Assembly (NCBI GenBank): GCA_033558025.1
Contig: JAUCEF010000009.1
Span: 2,976,001-3,040,000, forward strand
From: Phytophthora sp. 'mugwort'
Lineage: Eukaryota > Oomycota > Peronosporomycetes > Peronosporales > Peronosporaceae
Reading direction: 5' to 3'
Length of the DNA stretch: 64,000 bases
Part shown: positions 22,401-33,784 of the stretch, piece by piece
Position numbering within the stretch: position 1 is the first letter of the stretch
Layout: the number at the start of each line of letters is the position of its first letter
The notes under the pieces: generated by a model
Databases searched by the model: none
Seen by the model: the letters and a program-made list of their open reading frames with translations, nothing else
What the model was told of the DNA's origin: nothing
Program-made: the position numbers and the translations under genes

Positions 22401-25400
22401 ATGAGCCCAAGCCCCGTCTTCCCTGACCAAGACCCCGACTACGCCTTCGCCATGGAAGCCACTTCGACTACGACCGCCCGCATCAACAAGTTCGACGGAA
22501 CTAACTTCCACACGTGGAAGTTCAAGATGCAGATGGTGCTCGAGGAGCGCGAACTGGGAAGTGACAAGTGGGGAAGTGAAGCTGGAGCACTGCCAGACTG
22601 CGGCGGATCAAGCGCTCTTTCGGAAGAAGTTGCGCAAGGCGCTGGCGATGATCTGTCTCGCGATGGAGGATTCGCAGCTGCCGCTGGTTCGCTCGGCGAG
22701 TGGCGCGCATGATGCATGGTCAAGACTGGAAGGACACTTCGAGAAGAAGAGTTTGGCCAACAAGCTCTTTCTTCGTCGGCGTTTCTTCACGACGATGATG
22801 GACGAAGGTGATGATGTGCTGGAGCACATCAACAAGATCAAGACGCTGGCGGAGCAGCTCGACGCAGTGGGCGCTCCGGTCAGCGAGGACGACTTGGTGA
22901 TCACGCTTTTGGGAAGTCTGAGCGAGTCGTACCAGTTCCTGATCACGGCGTTGGAGTCGAGAGCCGACTCACTGTCGTGGGAACTCGTGACGTCTCGGCT
23001 GCTTCATGAGGACATGAAGCGCAAGGAACAAGGTGGCGGTACGGACGGCACCGCGCACGGTCAAGGTCAAGCGTTCATGACAAGCGACAACAAGCGCAAG
23101 GGTCGGCAGGCGCAGAAGACTAGTGCCTGTCACTACTGTGGCGAGCAGGGACATTGGATCGCCAAGTGTCCGGTGCGAATCCGCGAGAACGCGGAGCGGC
23201 AGAGGCCGCAACGAGCGAATGTCGCGCAGAGTGAAGACGACTCTGGCGACTTCCTCTTCTCGGTTGGTGGTAACACGGGTGCCTCCAAGTCGAATGGAGT
23301 GTGGCTGGTCGACTCGGGTGCGACGCAGCACATGACGTACTCGAAGGAGTACATGAAGAACTACAAGAAGATCTCTCCGGTGGACGTGCATCTCGCGGAC
23401 GACGGTGTGGTTCAGGCTGTGGGGACCGGCGACATTGTGATGTCGATGAAGACCCCGCGCGGCATGAAGAAGGGTGTACTCACGAACGTGTGGCACATTC
23501 CGAAGCTGTCGCGCAACCTGTTTTCGGTTGGTCGGTTCACTAAGGACGTCGGGCCAGTTATCTTCGAGAGCGACGGGTGCTTCGCTGAAACGAAGAGTCT
23601 CAAGTGGAAGCTCGGCGCTCGTGAGGGCAAAGGACTGTTCAAGCTGTGCATGACTCCGATGATGCCTGACGAGGCCAATGCGGCAAGTTCGAAGGATCGC
23701 CAAGGGGACACCACGTCGTACCTCTGGCACCTTCGACTTGGTCACATCGGCCATGACGGTCTAGACGCCATCGTCAAGAAGGACTACGGTGTTGGTATCG
23801 ACATGGCGTCGGTGAAGCAGTGGGAGCTGTACGACGGATGCTCACTCGGCAAGCAAACGCGAGTAAGCTACATGAAGACGTCGCCAAACCGTGCCAAGCA
23901 AGTGCTAGAAGTCGTACACAGTGATGTATGCGGTCCCATGCAGACGCCGACCTTTGGAGGCAAGCGCTATTTTGTCACGTTTATCGATGACAAGTCGCAC
24001 TTCTGTGTGGTGTACTTGCTGCGCAACAAGTCCGAGGTGGCCGACAAGTTCGCGCAATTCGTCGCGTTAGCTGAGACCCAGACTGGCAAGCGCGTGAAAA
24101 TGCTGCGGAGCGACAACGGCGGCGAGTACACTTCGGGTGAGATGGCCAAGTTCTGTGCGGACCGTGGTATCATGCAGAAGTTCACGCCGCCATACACGCC
24201 TCAGCTGAACGGAGTCGCCGAGCGCATGAACCGGACGTTGGTGGAGTGTGCGCGTTGCATGCTGGAACATGCTGGATTGCCCAAGACGTATTGGGGGGAA
24301 GCTGTCGTGACAGCTACGTTCCTCCGTAATCGGTGTCCGACGCGTGCCATCAACCACGACAAGTCGCCGCACCAGGTTTGGACAGGCAAGAAACCGCTGC
24401 TAGCGAACCTCAAGGTGTTCGGTTGCCACGCGTACGTGCACGTGCCGAAGGAGAAGCGCACCAAGTTTGACGCTCGGTCGGTGCGCTGTCGGTTCCTGGG
24501 ATACTCGGAGCATGAGAAAGCGTACCGTTTCGAAGAGACCAAGAGCGGTCGCGTGCTGGTGAGCCGCGACGCGCAGTTTATGGAAGACGTCTTCGACAGT
24601 GGGAGACGTGACTACCATCAGAGGGAGGTGGTGGTCATTCAAGATGAAGAGACGACGGATCAAGATTCGTTGCAGTCGGATGAAGACGACAAAGAAGAAG
24701 AAGACGAAGAAGCAGTGCGGGACGAAGGTTTTGAACCAGGCAGCAAGCGACACCCGCGGACGCAGTCGCTGGAAGAAGCTGTGGAAGTTCCAAGTGCCAA
24801 GCGGCAGAGTCGACACCTGACTCTGGACGAGATGTCGGCTGCGGCTCAAGAAAGTCAAGACTTCGAAGCTGCATACGTCGTGAATTCAGTGGGAGAAATG
24901 CCGACCACGTTCAAGTCGGCGATGGAATCCAGCGACGCAGTCAAGTGGAAGGAGGCGTGTGACTCGGAGGTCGAGTCGCTCCGCAAGAACGAGACGTGGA
25001 TCCTCGTGCCGCTGCCAAAAGGACGCAAGGCAATCGGCAACCGATGGGTGTTCCGTGTGAAGGAGAACCAGGCTGGAGAGATCGAACGGTTCAAGGCGCG
25101 ACTGGTGGCCAAGGGATTTTCGCAGAAGTACGGCATCGACTACGACGAGACTTTCGCGCCAGTGGCCAAGTTCACGTCGATCAGGATCCTGCTCAGTCTG
25201 GCGGCCAAGTACAATCTCATGGTGCACCAGATGGATGTCAAGACAGCTTTCCTGAACGGTTTGTTAGACGAAGACATCTACATGGCACAGCCGGACGGCT
25301 ACATCGATGAAAAGCACCCGGACTATGTCTGTCAGCTCAAGCGGTCTCTTTACGGTTTGAAGCAGTCGCCGCGGATGTGGAACAAGACCATCGACGACCT

Positions 25401-26526
25401 CATGCTCAAGCTAGGGTTCAAGAAGTGCGAGTCTGACCACTGCATCTACTTCAAGCGTGACGACCAAGACATGATCTTCGTGGCGCTATATGTCGACGAC
25501 CTGATCCTCGCAAGTAACAACGACAAGCTGCTCAAGTCGACGAAGAAGGCGCTCAGTGACCGTTTCGAGATGACGGACCTGGGCCAGCTCAAGTACTTCC
25601 TCGGCATGGAAATCGATCAAGATGTGACGACAGGGAAGGTGTCGATGCGGCAAACCAAGTTTGCGAAAGACATTCTGGAGAAGTTCAACATGGAGAAGAG
25701 CAACCCTGTTAAGACGCCACAGGATCCGGGCCTCAAGCTGACCAAGGCCATGTGCGAGGGCGGCTGCAAGCACAACGAGACCATGGTAAACGTGCCATAC
25801 CGGAACGCTGTGGGATGCCTCATGTATCTCATGGTAGGCACACGCCCGGACCTCGCAGCAGCAGTGGGAGTTCTCAGCCAGTTTGCAGCAGACCCATGCC
25901 CGACACACTGGCAGGCGCTCAAGAGGGTCTTCAGGTACATTCAAGGCACGAAGACGCACGGCATCGAGTTTCAAGCGAGCTGCGACGACGGACCCCAAGG
26001 CTATTCAGATGCCGACTGGGCTGGAGACATCGAGTCAAGAAGAAGTACAAGTGGCTACGCGTTCATGATGAATGGCGGATGCATCAGCTGGAGGAGCAAG
26101 AAGCAGCGGACAGTGGCGCTGTCTTCGACGGAAGCTGAGTACATGGCGCTATCGGAGGCGACACAAGAGGCGGTGTGGCTTAAGGTGTTCCTGTGCGAGC
26201 TCGGCGAGATGACAAGCGATGAAGCAATCAAGATCTACGAGGACAACCAAGGCTCCATCGCGTTGGCCAAGAATCCCGAATTCCACAAGCGCACCAAGCA
26301 CATCGACATTCGCTACCATTTCGTGCGCGAGAAGGTGGAAGACGGTCAAGTGGTGCTGCAGTATGTTTCGACAACCGACATGCTGGCGGACATCATGACG
26401 AAGCCAATCTCTGCGACGCAGTTCAGTGTGCTCCGGAGCAAACTCGGCATCGAAGCGCTGAAGGCTGTCGAGTCGAGTGGGAGTGTTGTCAAGGAGACGT
26501 CTCGACCAGCTGCTGTATACCGGTAG
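22401..26526 (+). pseudogene. S Gag-Pol with a 2-base gag deletion
   Basis: The B1 polyprotein starts at the primer-site ATG but lacks two bases near 22556 (GCGAACTGGGAAG where T has GCGAATTGTGGGAAG). The frame is lost at about residue 51; a 1321-codon frame reopens at 22561 and runs to the stop in the 3' LTR. From there all domains are present: zinc knuckle, DSG protease, HHCC/DD35E integrase, YVDD reverse transcriptase and RNase H. There are a few substitutions against T, for example LYDGC for LCDGC and GHDGLD for GHGGLD in the integrase zinc region. Confidence 0.9.
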
Positions 26527-26837
26527 GATACCGGTATGACCTTCACTCAGTGGCATCGCACTCATCATGTGATTACGAGACGAAGATTACGTCACGGTGT
26601 TTATGGGACGGTGTTTACGCCACGGACGATTACGCCATGGGTGGGTACAAGATTGTGGGTACATGATGGGCTCTACGTGGCACTCCCTGATTGGCTGAAG
26701 TAACTCAGTATCCAGTAGAGAATCCAGTAGAGTGTACCCAGTAGGTAGAACTGTAGGCTTAGAGGTAGCAAGGAGTTTGCGAACTAAGGACCTAAATCAA
26801 TCACTTTGCATTTTGCCATCAAGTGACCAAGCCTTTT
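26484..26837 (+). repeat. S 3' LTR
   Basis: 354 bp, identical by eye to the 5' LTR. The Gag-Pol stop lies 43 bases inside it. The right flank GTACG is the target duplication. Confidence 0.92.
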
Positions 26838-26842
26838 GTACG

Positions 26843-27154
26843 AAGCGGAGGGAGGGACGTCGCAGACGGCGGGACCGGAGCGAAGGCACTTGAGGGGTAG
26901 AATGAAGATTCGAAAGTGATTGAATTGTTGGAGCTTACACCCTACTGTTATAGACACGCGACCCTGCGTCCTATCACCTAGTGCATCTAATCAACCATCA
27001 CTCACCGGTGTTCGTCCAATCATCCTACTCGTCTAATCATCGGTGGCGTAAACAACTTACCGTAATCACCATAATCAACGTGGGTTCGGATTGGACCGGT
27101 TCGGGTTAACCGGTTCACGGCTAATAACTGATACCAAACCGGTAACCGTCAATA
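26843..27154 (-). repeat. A3 5' LTR, U3-R part (interrupted)
   Basis: 312 bases that complete the 350-bp LTR begun at 22005-22042. It includes the TATA-like box and initiator block and ends CAATA before the target duplication GATTC. Confidence 0.9.
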
Positions 27155-28839
27155 GATTCTTCACGTAGATGGCAGTCATGGCCGCCTCAGCCCAGAAACA
27201 CTTGTCCAGCTTAGCGTGATGCAGCATGCTGCGGCCGATCGTAACGATAGTTCGGATGGCTCGCTCTGCCGTGCCGTTCGTCTGGTGCGCGTACGGAACC
27301 GTGGTTTGCTGCTCGATGCCTTCGTCTTCGTAGAAGTCGTTGAGCGAGTTGGTCGCAAACTCACGAGCTCCGTCGTGCCGCACAAACTTGACCTTCTTGC
27401 CGAACTGCTTCTGCACCTTCATGATGTACGTCTTGATGCAGTCTTCGCTCTCCGATTTGGCACGCAGGCAGAAACCCTTCATGCATCCACTGGCTTCGTC
27501 CACGATCAGTAGCAGGTACTTGCTGCCGCCAAGCGAGTTTTCCTCCATGGGTCCGCAGATGTCGAAGTGGAGCAGCTCAAATGTGTCGTAGCGACGCTTG
27601 TCACGGTTGCTTGGGAATGGTTTTTGGACCATTTTACCTTGCTGGCAACCACGACACAGACTTGGTCCGCTCGACTTGAAAGGTGCCTTCGCGTCCTTGA
27701 TCATGTGGTTGTCGACCATCTTGCGAAGCACCTCAACCGGAGCGTGACCCATGCGCGCGTGCAGGTCGACAGTCTTGCCACTCGTCGCCGCATTCGCCGA
27801 TCGCTGAGGCGTCTGAAGCCAGTAGAGTCCATCCATGAGGTTTGCCGTCGCCACCACTTGCTTGGAGCCTTTGTGCGCAATCTGCATCTTGGTGCCGTCG
27901 AACACCACTTGAAACTTGTCACTTTTGTTGATCTGCGGTACCGAAAGCAGATTCTTGCTCATGCTTGGCACGTACAGCGCGTTCTTGATCTCGATCTCGC
28001 GCTCGTCGCCATTGGGCAGAACCACTTGTTCCACGATGGTCCCCACACCCATGATGGCCGCCTTGTTGCCGTCGGCCACCGAAAGTTCGCCTTCGTTCCG
28101 CTCAATCAAATGGACGAACTTGGTCTTGTCGTTGCAGATGTGGTGCGTTGCGCCGCTGTCGACCGCCCACATCCCGGACACATTCTTGCCCGTCGAAACC
28201 CCACATTCCAGTGAAACCGCGAACGCTACTCGATCGTAGTCGTAGTCGTAGCCGTTGCTGTCGTTTCTCCACTGGATGTTGTTGGCCCCGCGTCCACGGC
28301 CGTTGCCGCCGCGTCTCGGCCCTCGGTTCTCGTCCTTCTGCTTGGTCCAGCACTTGTCAATCGTGTGCCCCACTTTTCCGCAGTACGTACACTGGCGAGA
28401 CTCTCGGTCGGTGCTGAACGCCTTGGCCGCGTTCTCCGTCTTCACCGTCGCCGTCTTCTCGCCTTGTCTCTTGATGTGCTCATTCGTGAGCACCTTCACG
28501 ACGTCTTGCGACCGCAGTTCAGCGCTGCTCATCTCCAAGTTCAGCACGACGTTCTCGTAGCTCTTGGGGAGGCTGCGCAACAAGCAGATCGCCACGTCCT
28601 CGTCCTCCATCTTGGCACCGATGCTGCTGAGCTTGGCGCTGATGTTGAGGACCTCGTTGCAATGATGCAACACATTGCCGCCTTCCGACATCTCCATGCT
28701 GAAGAGTTGGCGCTTCAGGTAGATGCGTCCAGCCTTCTGCGATCCACCGTACAGCGTCTTCAGGCGTGACCAGGCAACCCACGCTTCCTCGCAGTCGTCG
28801 ACCACATGGTGGTAGTCCGCGTCCATGTGGAGCAGCATC
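27155..28839 (-). pseudogene. W gag, protease and integrase core (middle part)
   Basis: Encodes family A residues from about 77 to 634: Gag, zinc knuckle, DSG protease, integrase HHCC and the D499, D562, E598 triad. It is bounded by GATTC (A3 target duplication) on the left and GCATC (R target duplication, 28835-28839) on the right. The frame is open throughout, so W was probably intact before A3 and R entered. Confidence 0.9.
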
Positions 28840-29152
28840 TGTTGTCAAGGAGACGCCTCGAGCAGCTGCTGTATACCGGTAGGATACCGGTATGACCTTC
28901 ACTCAGTGGCACCTCAATCACTCCGGCGATTACGGGACGATGATTACGATGCACGTGGGTACAAGATTGTGGGTACAAGATGGGCATCGACGTGGCGCTC
29001 TGCGATTGGCTGAAGTAACTCAGTATCCAGTAGAGAATCCAGTAGAGTGTACCCAGTAGGTAGAACTGTAGGCTTAGAGGTAGCAAGGAGTTTGCGAACT
29101 AAGGACCTAAATCAATCACTTTGCATTTTGCCATCAAGTGACCAAGCCTTTT
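28840..29152 (+). repeat. R 5' LTR (B2 type)
   Basis: 313 bp. Shorter than B1 LTRs because U3 lacks about 40 bases around the GATTACG repeats. It contains two GATTACG motifs and a direct repeat of GTGGGTACAAGAT. Confidence 0.92.
29116..29132 (+). promoter_or_regulatory. Oomycete-type core promoter in R 5' LTR
   Basis: TCACTTT followed after one base by CATTTTGCC fits the reported oomycete initiator plus flanking promoter region (about TCAYTYY then CAWTTTNYY). It would start transcripts about 36 bases before the end of the LTR, a very short R-U5. The same 17 bases occur in all B LTRs here. Confidence 0.6.
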
Positions 29153-29167
29153 GGTTATGAGCCCAAG
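29153..29167 (+). promoter_or_regulatory. Primer binding site of R overlapping the start codon
   Basis: GGTTATGAGCCCAAG directly after the LTR, complementary to the initiator tRNA-Met anticodon arm. The gag ATG is at 29157-29159 within it. Confidence 0.8.
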
Positions 29168-32100
29168 CCCCGCCTTCTCTGAAGACCCCGACTACGCCTT
29201 CGCCATGGACGCCACGCCGCCTTCTGCCTTCCGCATCAACAAGTTCGACGGAGCTAACTTCCACACGTGGAAGTTCAAGATGCAGATGGTGCTCGAGGAG
29301 CGCGAACTGTGGGAAGTGACAAGTGGGGAAGTGAAGCTGGAGCACTGCCAGACTGCGGCGGATCAAGCGCTCTTTCGGAAGAAGTCGCGCAAGGCGCTGG
29401 CGATGATCTGTCTCGCGATGGAGGATTCGCAGCTGCCGCTGGTTCGCTCGGCGAGTGGCGCGCATGATGCATGGTCAAGACTGGAAGGACACTTCGAGAA
29501 GAAGAGTTTGGCCAACAAGCTCTTTCTTCGTCGACGTTTCTTCACGCTCATGATGGAGGAAGGTGATGATGTGCTTCAACACATCAACAAGCTCAAGACT
29601 CTGGCGGAACAGCTCGACGCGGTCGGCGCTCCGGTCAGCGAGGACGACTTGGTGATCACGCTTCTCGGGAGCCTGAGCGAGTCGTATCAGTTCCTGATCA
29701 CGGCGTTGGAGTCAAGATCCGACACGCTGACGTGGGAGCTGGTGACGTCTCGGCTGCTACATGAAGACATGAAGCGCAAGGAGCAGGGTGGCGATGGAGA
29801 TGGCGCCGCGCCTGGCCAGGCGTTCATGATGAGGGACAACAAGCATAAGGGCCGACCGTCGAAGAAGAACGGTGCGTGCCACAACTGCGGCAAGCATGGA
29901 CATTGGATCGCGGAGTGTCCTTCGCGGATCCATGACAACACGGAACGGCAGCGCTCGCAGCGTGCCAACGTCGCGCTTGAGGACGACTCTGGCGACTATC
30001 TCTTCTTCGTCGACGGCGATGGCGATGCGGCCATGGCAGCGTCGGCGAGTGGCACATGGCTGGTCGACTCGGGTGCGACGCAGCACATGGCGCACTCCAA
30101 GAAGTTCATGAGAAACTACAAGGCTTTCACTCCGGTCGACGTGCGTCTCGCAGACGACGGTGTGGTTCAAGCGATCGGCAGCGGCGACATTGTGATGGAG
30201 ATGAAGACGCCTCGTGGTATCAAGAAGGGTGTGCTCACGAACGTGTGGCACATTCCCAAGCTAACGCGCAACCTCTTCTCGATCGGGCGCTTCACCAAGG
30301 ACGTCGGGTCAGTGACCTTCGACAGCGACGGATGCTTCATCGCGCTGAAGGGGATGAAGTGCACGATAGGTGCGCGTGACGGCAAGCTGTTCAAGCTGTG
30401 CATGACGCCCGTGCGCCTGGACGAAGCGAATTCGGCGAGTCCGAACGGGAGCCAAGGGGACACCAAGTCGTACCTCTGGCACCTTCGACTAGGCCACATC
30501 GGTCACGCTGGGCTCGACGCCATCGTCAAGAAGAAGCTCAGCGTCGGCATTGACCTCGGGTCCGCGAGCAAGTGGGAGACGTGCGACGGATGCGCGCTCG
30601 GCAAGCAGACGCGATTGAGTTTCGAATCGACATCGCCCAAGCGTGCCAATGAACTACTGGAGGTAGTGCACAGTGACGTATGCGGGCCCATGCGCACGCC
30701 GACGTTTGGCGGCAAGCGCTACTTCGTCACCTTTATCGACGACAAGTCGCGCTACTGCGTGGTGTACCTGGTAAAGAACAAGTGGGAGGTGGCCGACAAG
30801 TTCGCGCACCTTGTGGCGTTTGCGGAAACACAGACCGGCAAGCGCGTCAAGGAGCTTCGCAGTGACAACGGTGGTGAGTACAAATCCGACAAAATGGCCA
30901 AGTTTTGCAGCAAGCGCGGCATCGTGCAGAAGTTCACGCCGCCATACACGCCGCAGCTCAACGGAATCGCGGAGCGCATGAACCGGACGCTAGTTGAATG
31001 CGCGCGGTGCATGCTGGAGCACGCGAGTCTGTCCAAGGCATACTGGGGCGAAGCAGTCATGACGGCTATGTTCCTGCGCAACCGCTGTCCGACACATGCG
31101 CTTGACAACGATAAGTCTCCGTACGAGCTGTGGACTGCCAAGAAACCATTGCTGGCCAACCTCAAAGTCTTCGGTTGCCACGCCTACGTGCATGTGGCGA
31201 AAGAGAAGCGAACCAAGCTGGATGCGCGATCGGTGCGATGCAGGTTCCTGGGGTACTCGGACCACGAGAAAGCGTATCGGTTCGAGGAGATCGAGAGTGG
31301 TCGCGTGCTGGTGAGCCGCGATGCACAGTTCATGGAAGACGTCTTCGACGGTGGAAGACGCGACTACAAACCCAAGGAGGAGCTGGTGGACCTTCAAGAT
31401 GCGGAAGAAGGCACCACGGACAAAGATGAACAGTCGGCATCGGACGACGAAGATGAAGAGACTGCGCGGGATGATGAATTCTTGCCCGGCAGCAAGAGAC
31501 ACCCGCGGACACAGTCGCTGGAGGAAGCGGTGGAGACCCCGAGTGCCAAGCGATACGCGTCAGAGAATCGACGCCAAGGCCTGGATGAGATGTCTGCCAT
31601 GGCTCGAGACAACGACAAGAGCTTCGAGGCGGCGTACGTCGTGGATTCAGTGGGAGAAATGCCGACCACGTTCAAGTCGGCGATGGAATCCAACGACGCA
31701 CGCAAATGGAAGGAGGCCTGCGACTCGGAGTACGACTCGCTGCGCAAGAACGACACATGGGACGTGGTACCGCTGCCCAAGGGACGCAAGGCCATCGGCT
31801 GTCGATGGGTCTTTCGCGTGAAGGAGAACCAAGCCGGCGAGATCGAACGATACAAGGCGCGCCTGGTGGCTAAGGGTTTTTCGCAGAAGCACGGCATCGA
31901 CTACGACGAGACCTTCGCGCCCGTGGCCAAGTTCACGTCCATCCGAATCGTGCTAGCGATGGCTGCCAAGTACGGGCTCAAGCTGCACCAGATGGACGTT
32001 AAGACAGCCTTTCTTAACGGCGTCCTGGATGAAGACATCTACATGCAGCAGCCCGACGGATACATAAGCGAAGGACGCCCGGATCATGTGTGCAAGCTCA

Positions 32101-33287
32101 AGCGCGCGCTCTACGGTCTCAAGCAGTCGCCGCGCATGTGGAACCATACCATCGACGACTTCATGCTCAAGCTGGACTTCGACAAGTGCGAGACCGACCA
32201 CTGCGTCTACGTCAAGCGCAACGGCGACAGCATGGTGCTCGTGGTGCTGTACGTGGACGACCTGGTGATTGCGAGCAGTGATGACGACATGCTCAAGGCG
32301 ACCAAGAGCGCACTAAGCAAGCGGTTCGAGATGACGGACCTAGGCGAGCTGAGCTACTTTCTCGGAATGGAGATCAAGCAAGACATCAAGGCTGGTGAGG
32401 TGACGATGCGGCAGACCAAGTTCGCGCGGAGCATCCTGAGCAAGTTCAGCATGGAGAACAGCAAGCCCGTGAAAACGCCGCAGGACCCCGGACTCAAGCT
32501 GACCAAGGCTATGTGCGACGGCGGGTGCAAGCATGATGACACCATGGCAGGCGTGCCTTACCGGAACGCCGTGGGCTGCCTCATGTACTTGATGGTGGGC
32601 ACCCGACCGGATCTGGCTGCGGCAGTGGGCACACTGAGTCAGTTCGCTGCAGACCCATGCCCCACGCACTGGCAAGCACTCAAGCGCGTCCTCCGCTACA
32701 TCCAAGGCACGGCGACGTACGGCATCGAGTTTCGCACCAAGGACCAAGACGGCGTCTGCGGCTACTCGGATGCGGACTGGGCGGGTGATGTGGAGTCGCG
32801 CCGCAGCACGAGCGGATACGCGTTCATAATGAGCGGTGGATGCGTGAGCTGGCGCAGCAAGAAGCAGAGGACGGTGGCACTATCGTCGACGGAAGCCGAG
32901 TACATGGCGCTATCGGAGGCAACACAGGAGGCTGTGTGGCTCAAGGCGTTTCTGTGCGAGATAGGCGAAACCACAGAGGGCAAGGCGATCAAGATCTACG
33001 AAGACAACCAAGGATCCATCGCGCTTGCCAAGAATCCCGAGTTTCACAAGCGTACCAAGCATATCGACATTCGCTACCACTTCGTGCGCGAGAAGGTCGA
33101 GGACGGAGAAGTGATGCTCGAGTACTGTCCGACGCAAGACATGCTGGCGGACCTGATGACCAAGCCCATTTCAGCGGCGCAGTTCGACTGTCTCCGGAGC
33201 AAGCTCGGCATCGAAGCACCGAAGGCTATCGAGTCGAGTGGGAGTGTTGTCAAGGAGACGCCTCGAGCAGCTGCTGTATACCGGTAG
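29157..33287 (+). CDS. Copia Gag-Pol polyprotein, B2 subfamily (intact)
   Basis: A single 1376-codon frame. Gag ends in the zinc knuckle CHNCGKHGHWIAEC (about 241-254); the protease has WLVDSGATQH; the integrase has the HX4H and CX2C pairs, SDVCGP, SDNGGEY and NGIAERMN; an acidic linker leads to the reverse transcriptase with MDVKTAFLNG and YVDD, then RNase H with [19 protein letters not shown] and DNQGS. The product supplies particle, protease, integrase and polymerase functions in the cytoplasm and nucleus. The start is the ATG within the primer site. The last 14 codons lie inside the 3' LTR, ending at the TAG in an inverted repeat. It is clearly homologous to, but distinct from, B1 (for example MSPSPAFSED against MSPSPVFPDQ). 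Confidence 0.95.
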   Translation: MSPSPAFSEDPDYAFAMDATPPSAFRINKFDGANFHTWKFKMQMVLEERELWEVTSGEVKLEHCQTAADQALFRKKSRKALAMICLAMEDSQLPLVRSASGAHDAWSRLEGHFEKKSLANKLFLRRRFFTLMMEEGDDVLQHINKLKTLAEQLDAVGAPVSEDDLVITLLGSLSESYQFLITALESRSDTLTWELVTSRLLHEDMKRKEQGGDGDGAAPGQAFMMRDNKHKGRPSKKNGACHNCGKHGHWIAECPSRIHDNTERQRSQRANVALEDDSGDYLFFVDGDGDAAMAASASGTWLVDSGATQHMAHSKKFMRNYKAFTPVDVRLADDGVVQAIGSGDIVMEMKTPRGIKKGVLTNVWHIPKLTRNLFSIGRFTKDVGSVTFDSDGCFIALKGMKCTIGARDGKLFKLCMTPVRLDEANSASPNGSQGDTKSYLWHLRLGHIGHAGLDAIVKKKLSVGIDLGSASKWETCDGCALGKQTRLSFESTSPKRANELLEVVHSDVCGPMRTPTFGGKRYFVTFIDDKSRYCVVYLVKNKWEVADKFAHLVAFAETQTGKRVKELRSDNGGEYKSDKMAKFCSKRGIVQKFTPPYTPQLNGIAERMNRTLVECARCMLEHASLSKAYWGEAVMTAMFLRNRCPTHALDNDKSPYELWTAKKPLLANLKVFGCHAYVHVAKEKRTKLDARSVRCRFLGYSDHEKAYRFEEIESGRVLVSRDAQFMEDVFDGGRRDYKPKEELVDLQDAEEGTTDKDEQSASDDEDEETARDDEFLPGSKRHPRTQSLEEAVETPSAKRYASENRRQGLDEMSAMARDNDKSFEAAYVVDSVGEMPTTFKSAMESNDARKWKEACDSEYDSLRKNDTWDVVPLPKGRKAIGCRWVFRVKENQAGEIERYKARLVAKGFSQKHGIDYDETFAPVAKFTSIRIVLAMAAKYGLKLHQMDVKTAFLNGVLDEDIYMQQPDGYISEGRPDHVCKLKRALYGLKQSPRMWNHTIDDFMLKLDFDKCETDHCVYVKRNGDSMVLVVLYVDDLVIASSDDDMLKATKSALSKRFEMTDLGELSYFLGMEIKQDIKAGEVTMRQTKFARSILSKFSMENSKPVKTPQDPGLKLTKAMCDGGCKHDDTMAGVPYRNAVGCLMYLMVGTRPDLAAAVGTLSQFAADPCPTHWQALKRVLRYIQGTATYGIEFRTKDQDGVCGYSDADWAGDVESRRSTSGYAFIMSGGCVSWRSKKQRTVALSSTEAEYMALSEATQEAVWLKAFLCEIGETTEGKAIKIYEDNQGSIALAKNPEFHKRTKHIDIRYHFVREKVEDGEVMLEYCPTQDMLADLMTKPISAAQFDCLRSKLGIEAPKAIESSGSVVKETPRAAAVYR

Positions 33288-33557
33288 GATACCGGTATGA
33301 CCTTCACTCAGTGGCACCTCAATCACTCCGGCGATTACGGGACGATGATTACGATGCACGTGGGTACAAGATTGTGGGTACAAGATGGGCATCGACGTGG
33401 CGCTCTGCGATTGGCTGAAGTAACTCAGTATCCAGTAGAGAATCCAGTAGAGTGTACCCAGTAGGTAGAACTGTAGGCTTAGAGGTAGCAAGGAGTTTGC
33501 GAACTAAGGACCTAAATCAATCACTTTGCATTTTGCCATCAAGTGACCAAGCCTTTT
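33245..33557 (+). repeat. R 3' LTR
   Basis: 313 bp, identical by eye to the 5' LTR. The right flank is the second GCATC. Confidence 0.92.
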
Positions 33558-33780
33558 GCATCAGTCCGAAAGCGATGTTGCTCAACTTGACGTAGTCGTC
33601 CTTGGCCCGCGAGTCCGTGTAGCTTGGCGTCGTCTCACGGTTCACGACATGCCACGTCGACTTGGTCAGGAACACGCCACGCATGTAGCGGTTCCACGTC
33701 GCGTAGTTGTCCCCGTTGAACTTGTCAATGGAGACCTTGGTCGAGGCGTCTTGGGCAGAGGACATGGTGCTTGGGCTCAT
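33558..33780 (-). pseudogene. W gag start
   Basis: The first 74 or so codons of W Gag-Pol, from the ATG in the primer site to the R insertion. With 27155-28839 and one 3' pol copy it makes up a full family A frame. Confidence 0.88.
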
Positions 33781-33784
33781 AACC

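Larger units (their letters stand above)
22043..26837 (+). mobile_element. Element S: full-length B1 copia element inside the A3 LTR
   Basis: A 4795-bp element with 354-bp LTRs that look identical (22043-22396 and 26484-26837) and target duplications GTACG at 22038-22042 and 26838-26842. It is the innermost layer of the nest X > P > Y > W > A3 > S. The insertion lies in the U5 part of the A3 5' LTR, antisense to it. The gag start is frameshifted, so S is not autonomous although it inserted recently. Confidence 0.94.
17606..27154 (-). mobile_element. Element A3: complete family A variant, its 5' LTR split by S
   Basis: LTRs of 350 bp (17606-17955; and 22005-22042 joined to 26843-27154), primer site 21990-22004, an intact 1345-codon frame, and target duplications GATTC at 17601-17605 and 27155-27159. 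Removing S (with one GTACG copy) leaves about 4.75 kb. R-U5 matches A1, but the first part of U3 and the last part of pol differ clearly from A1, so it is a mosaic. It lies in the same orientation as its host W. Confidence 0.93.
28840..33557 (+). mobile_element. Element R: complete B2 copia retrotransposon
   Basis: A 4718-bp element with 313-bp LTRs (28840-29152 and 33245-33557) that look identical, a primer site, an intact 1376-codon frame and target duplications GCATC at 28835-28839 and 33558-33562. It inserted antisense into the gag of W. R also supplies the right part of the 6588-bp tandem unit. Confidence 0.95.

Noticed and set aside
22969..23754. A 261-codon minus-strand frame, also at 54789-55574
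   Set aside because: Antisense of B1 gag and protease; broken in other B1 copies.
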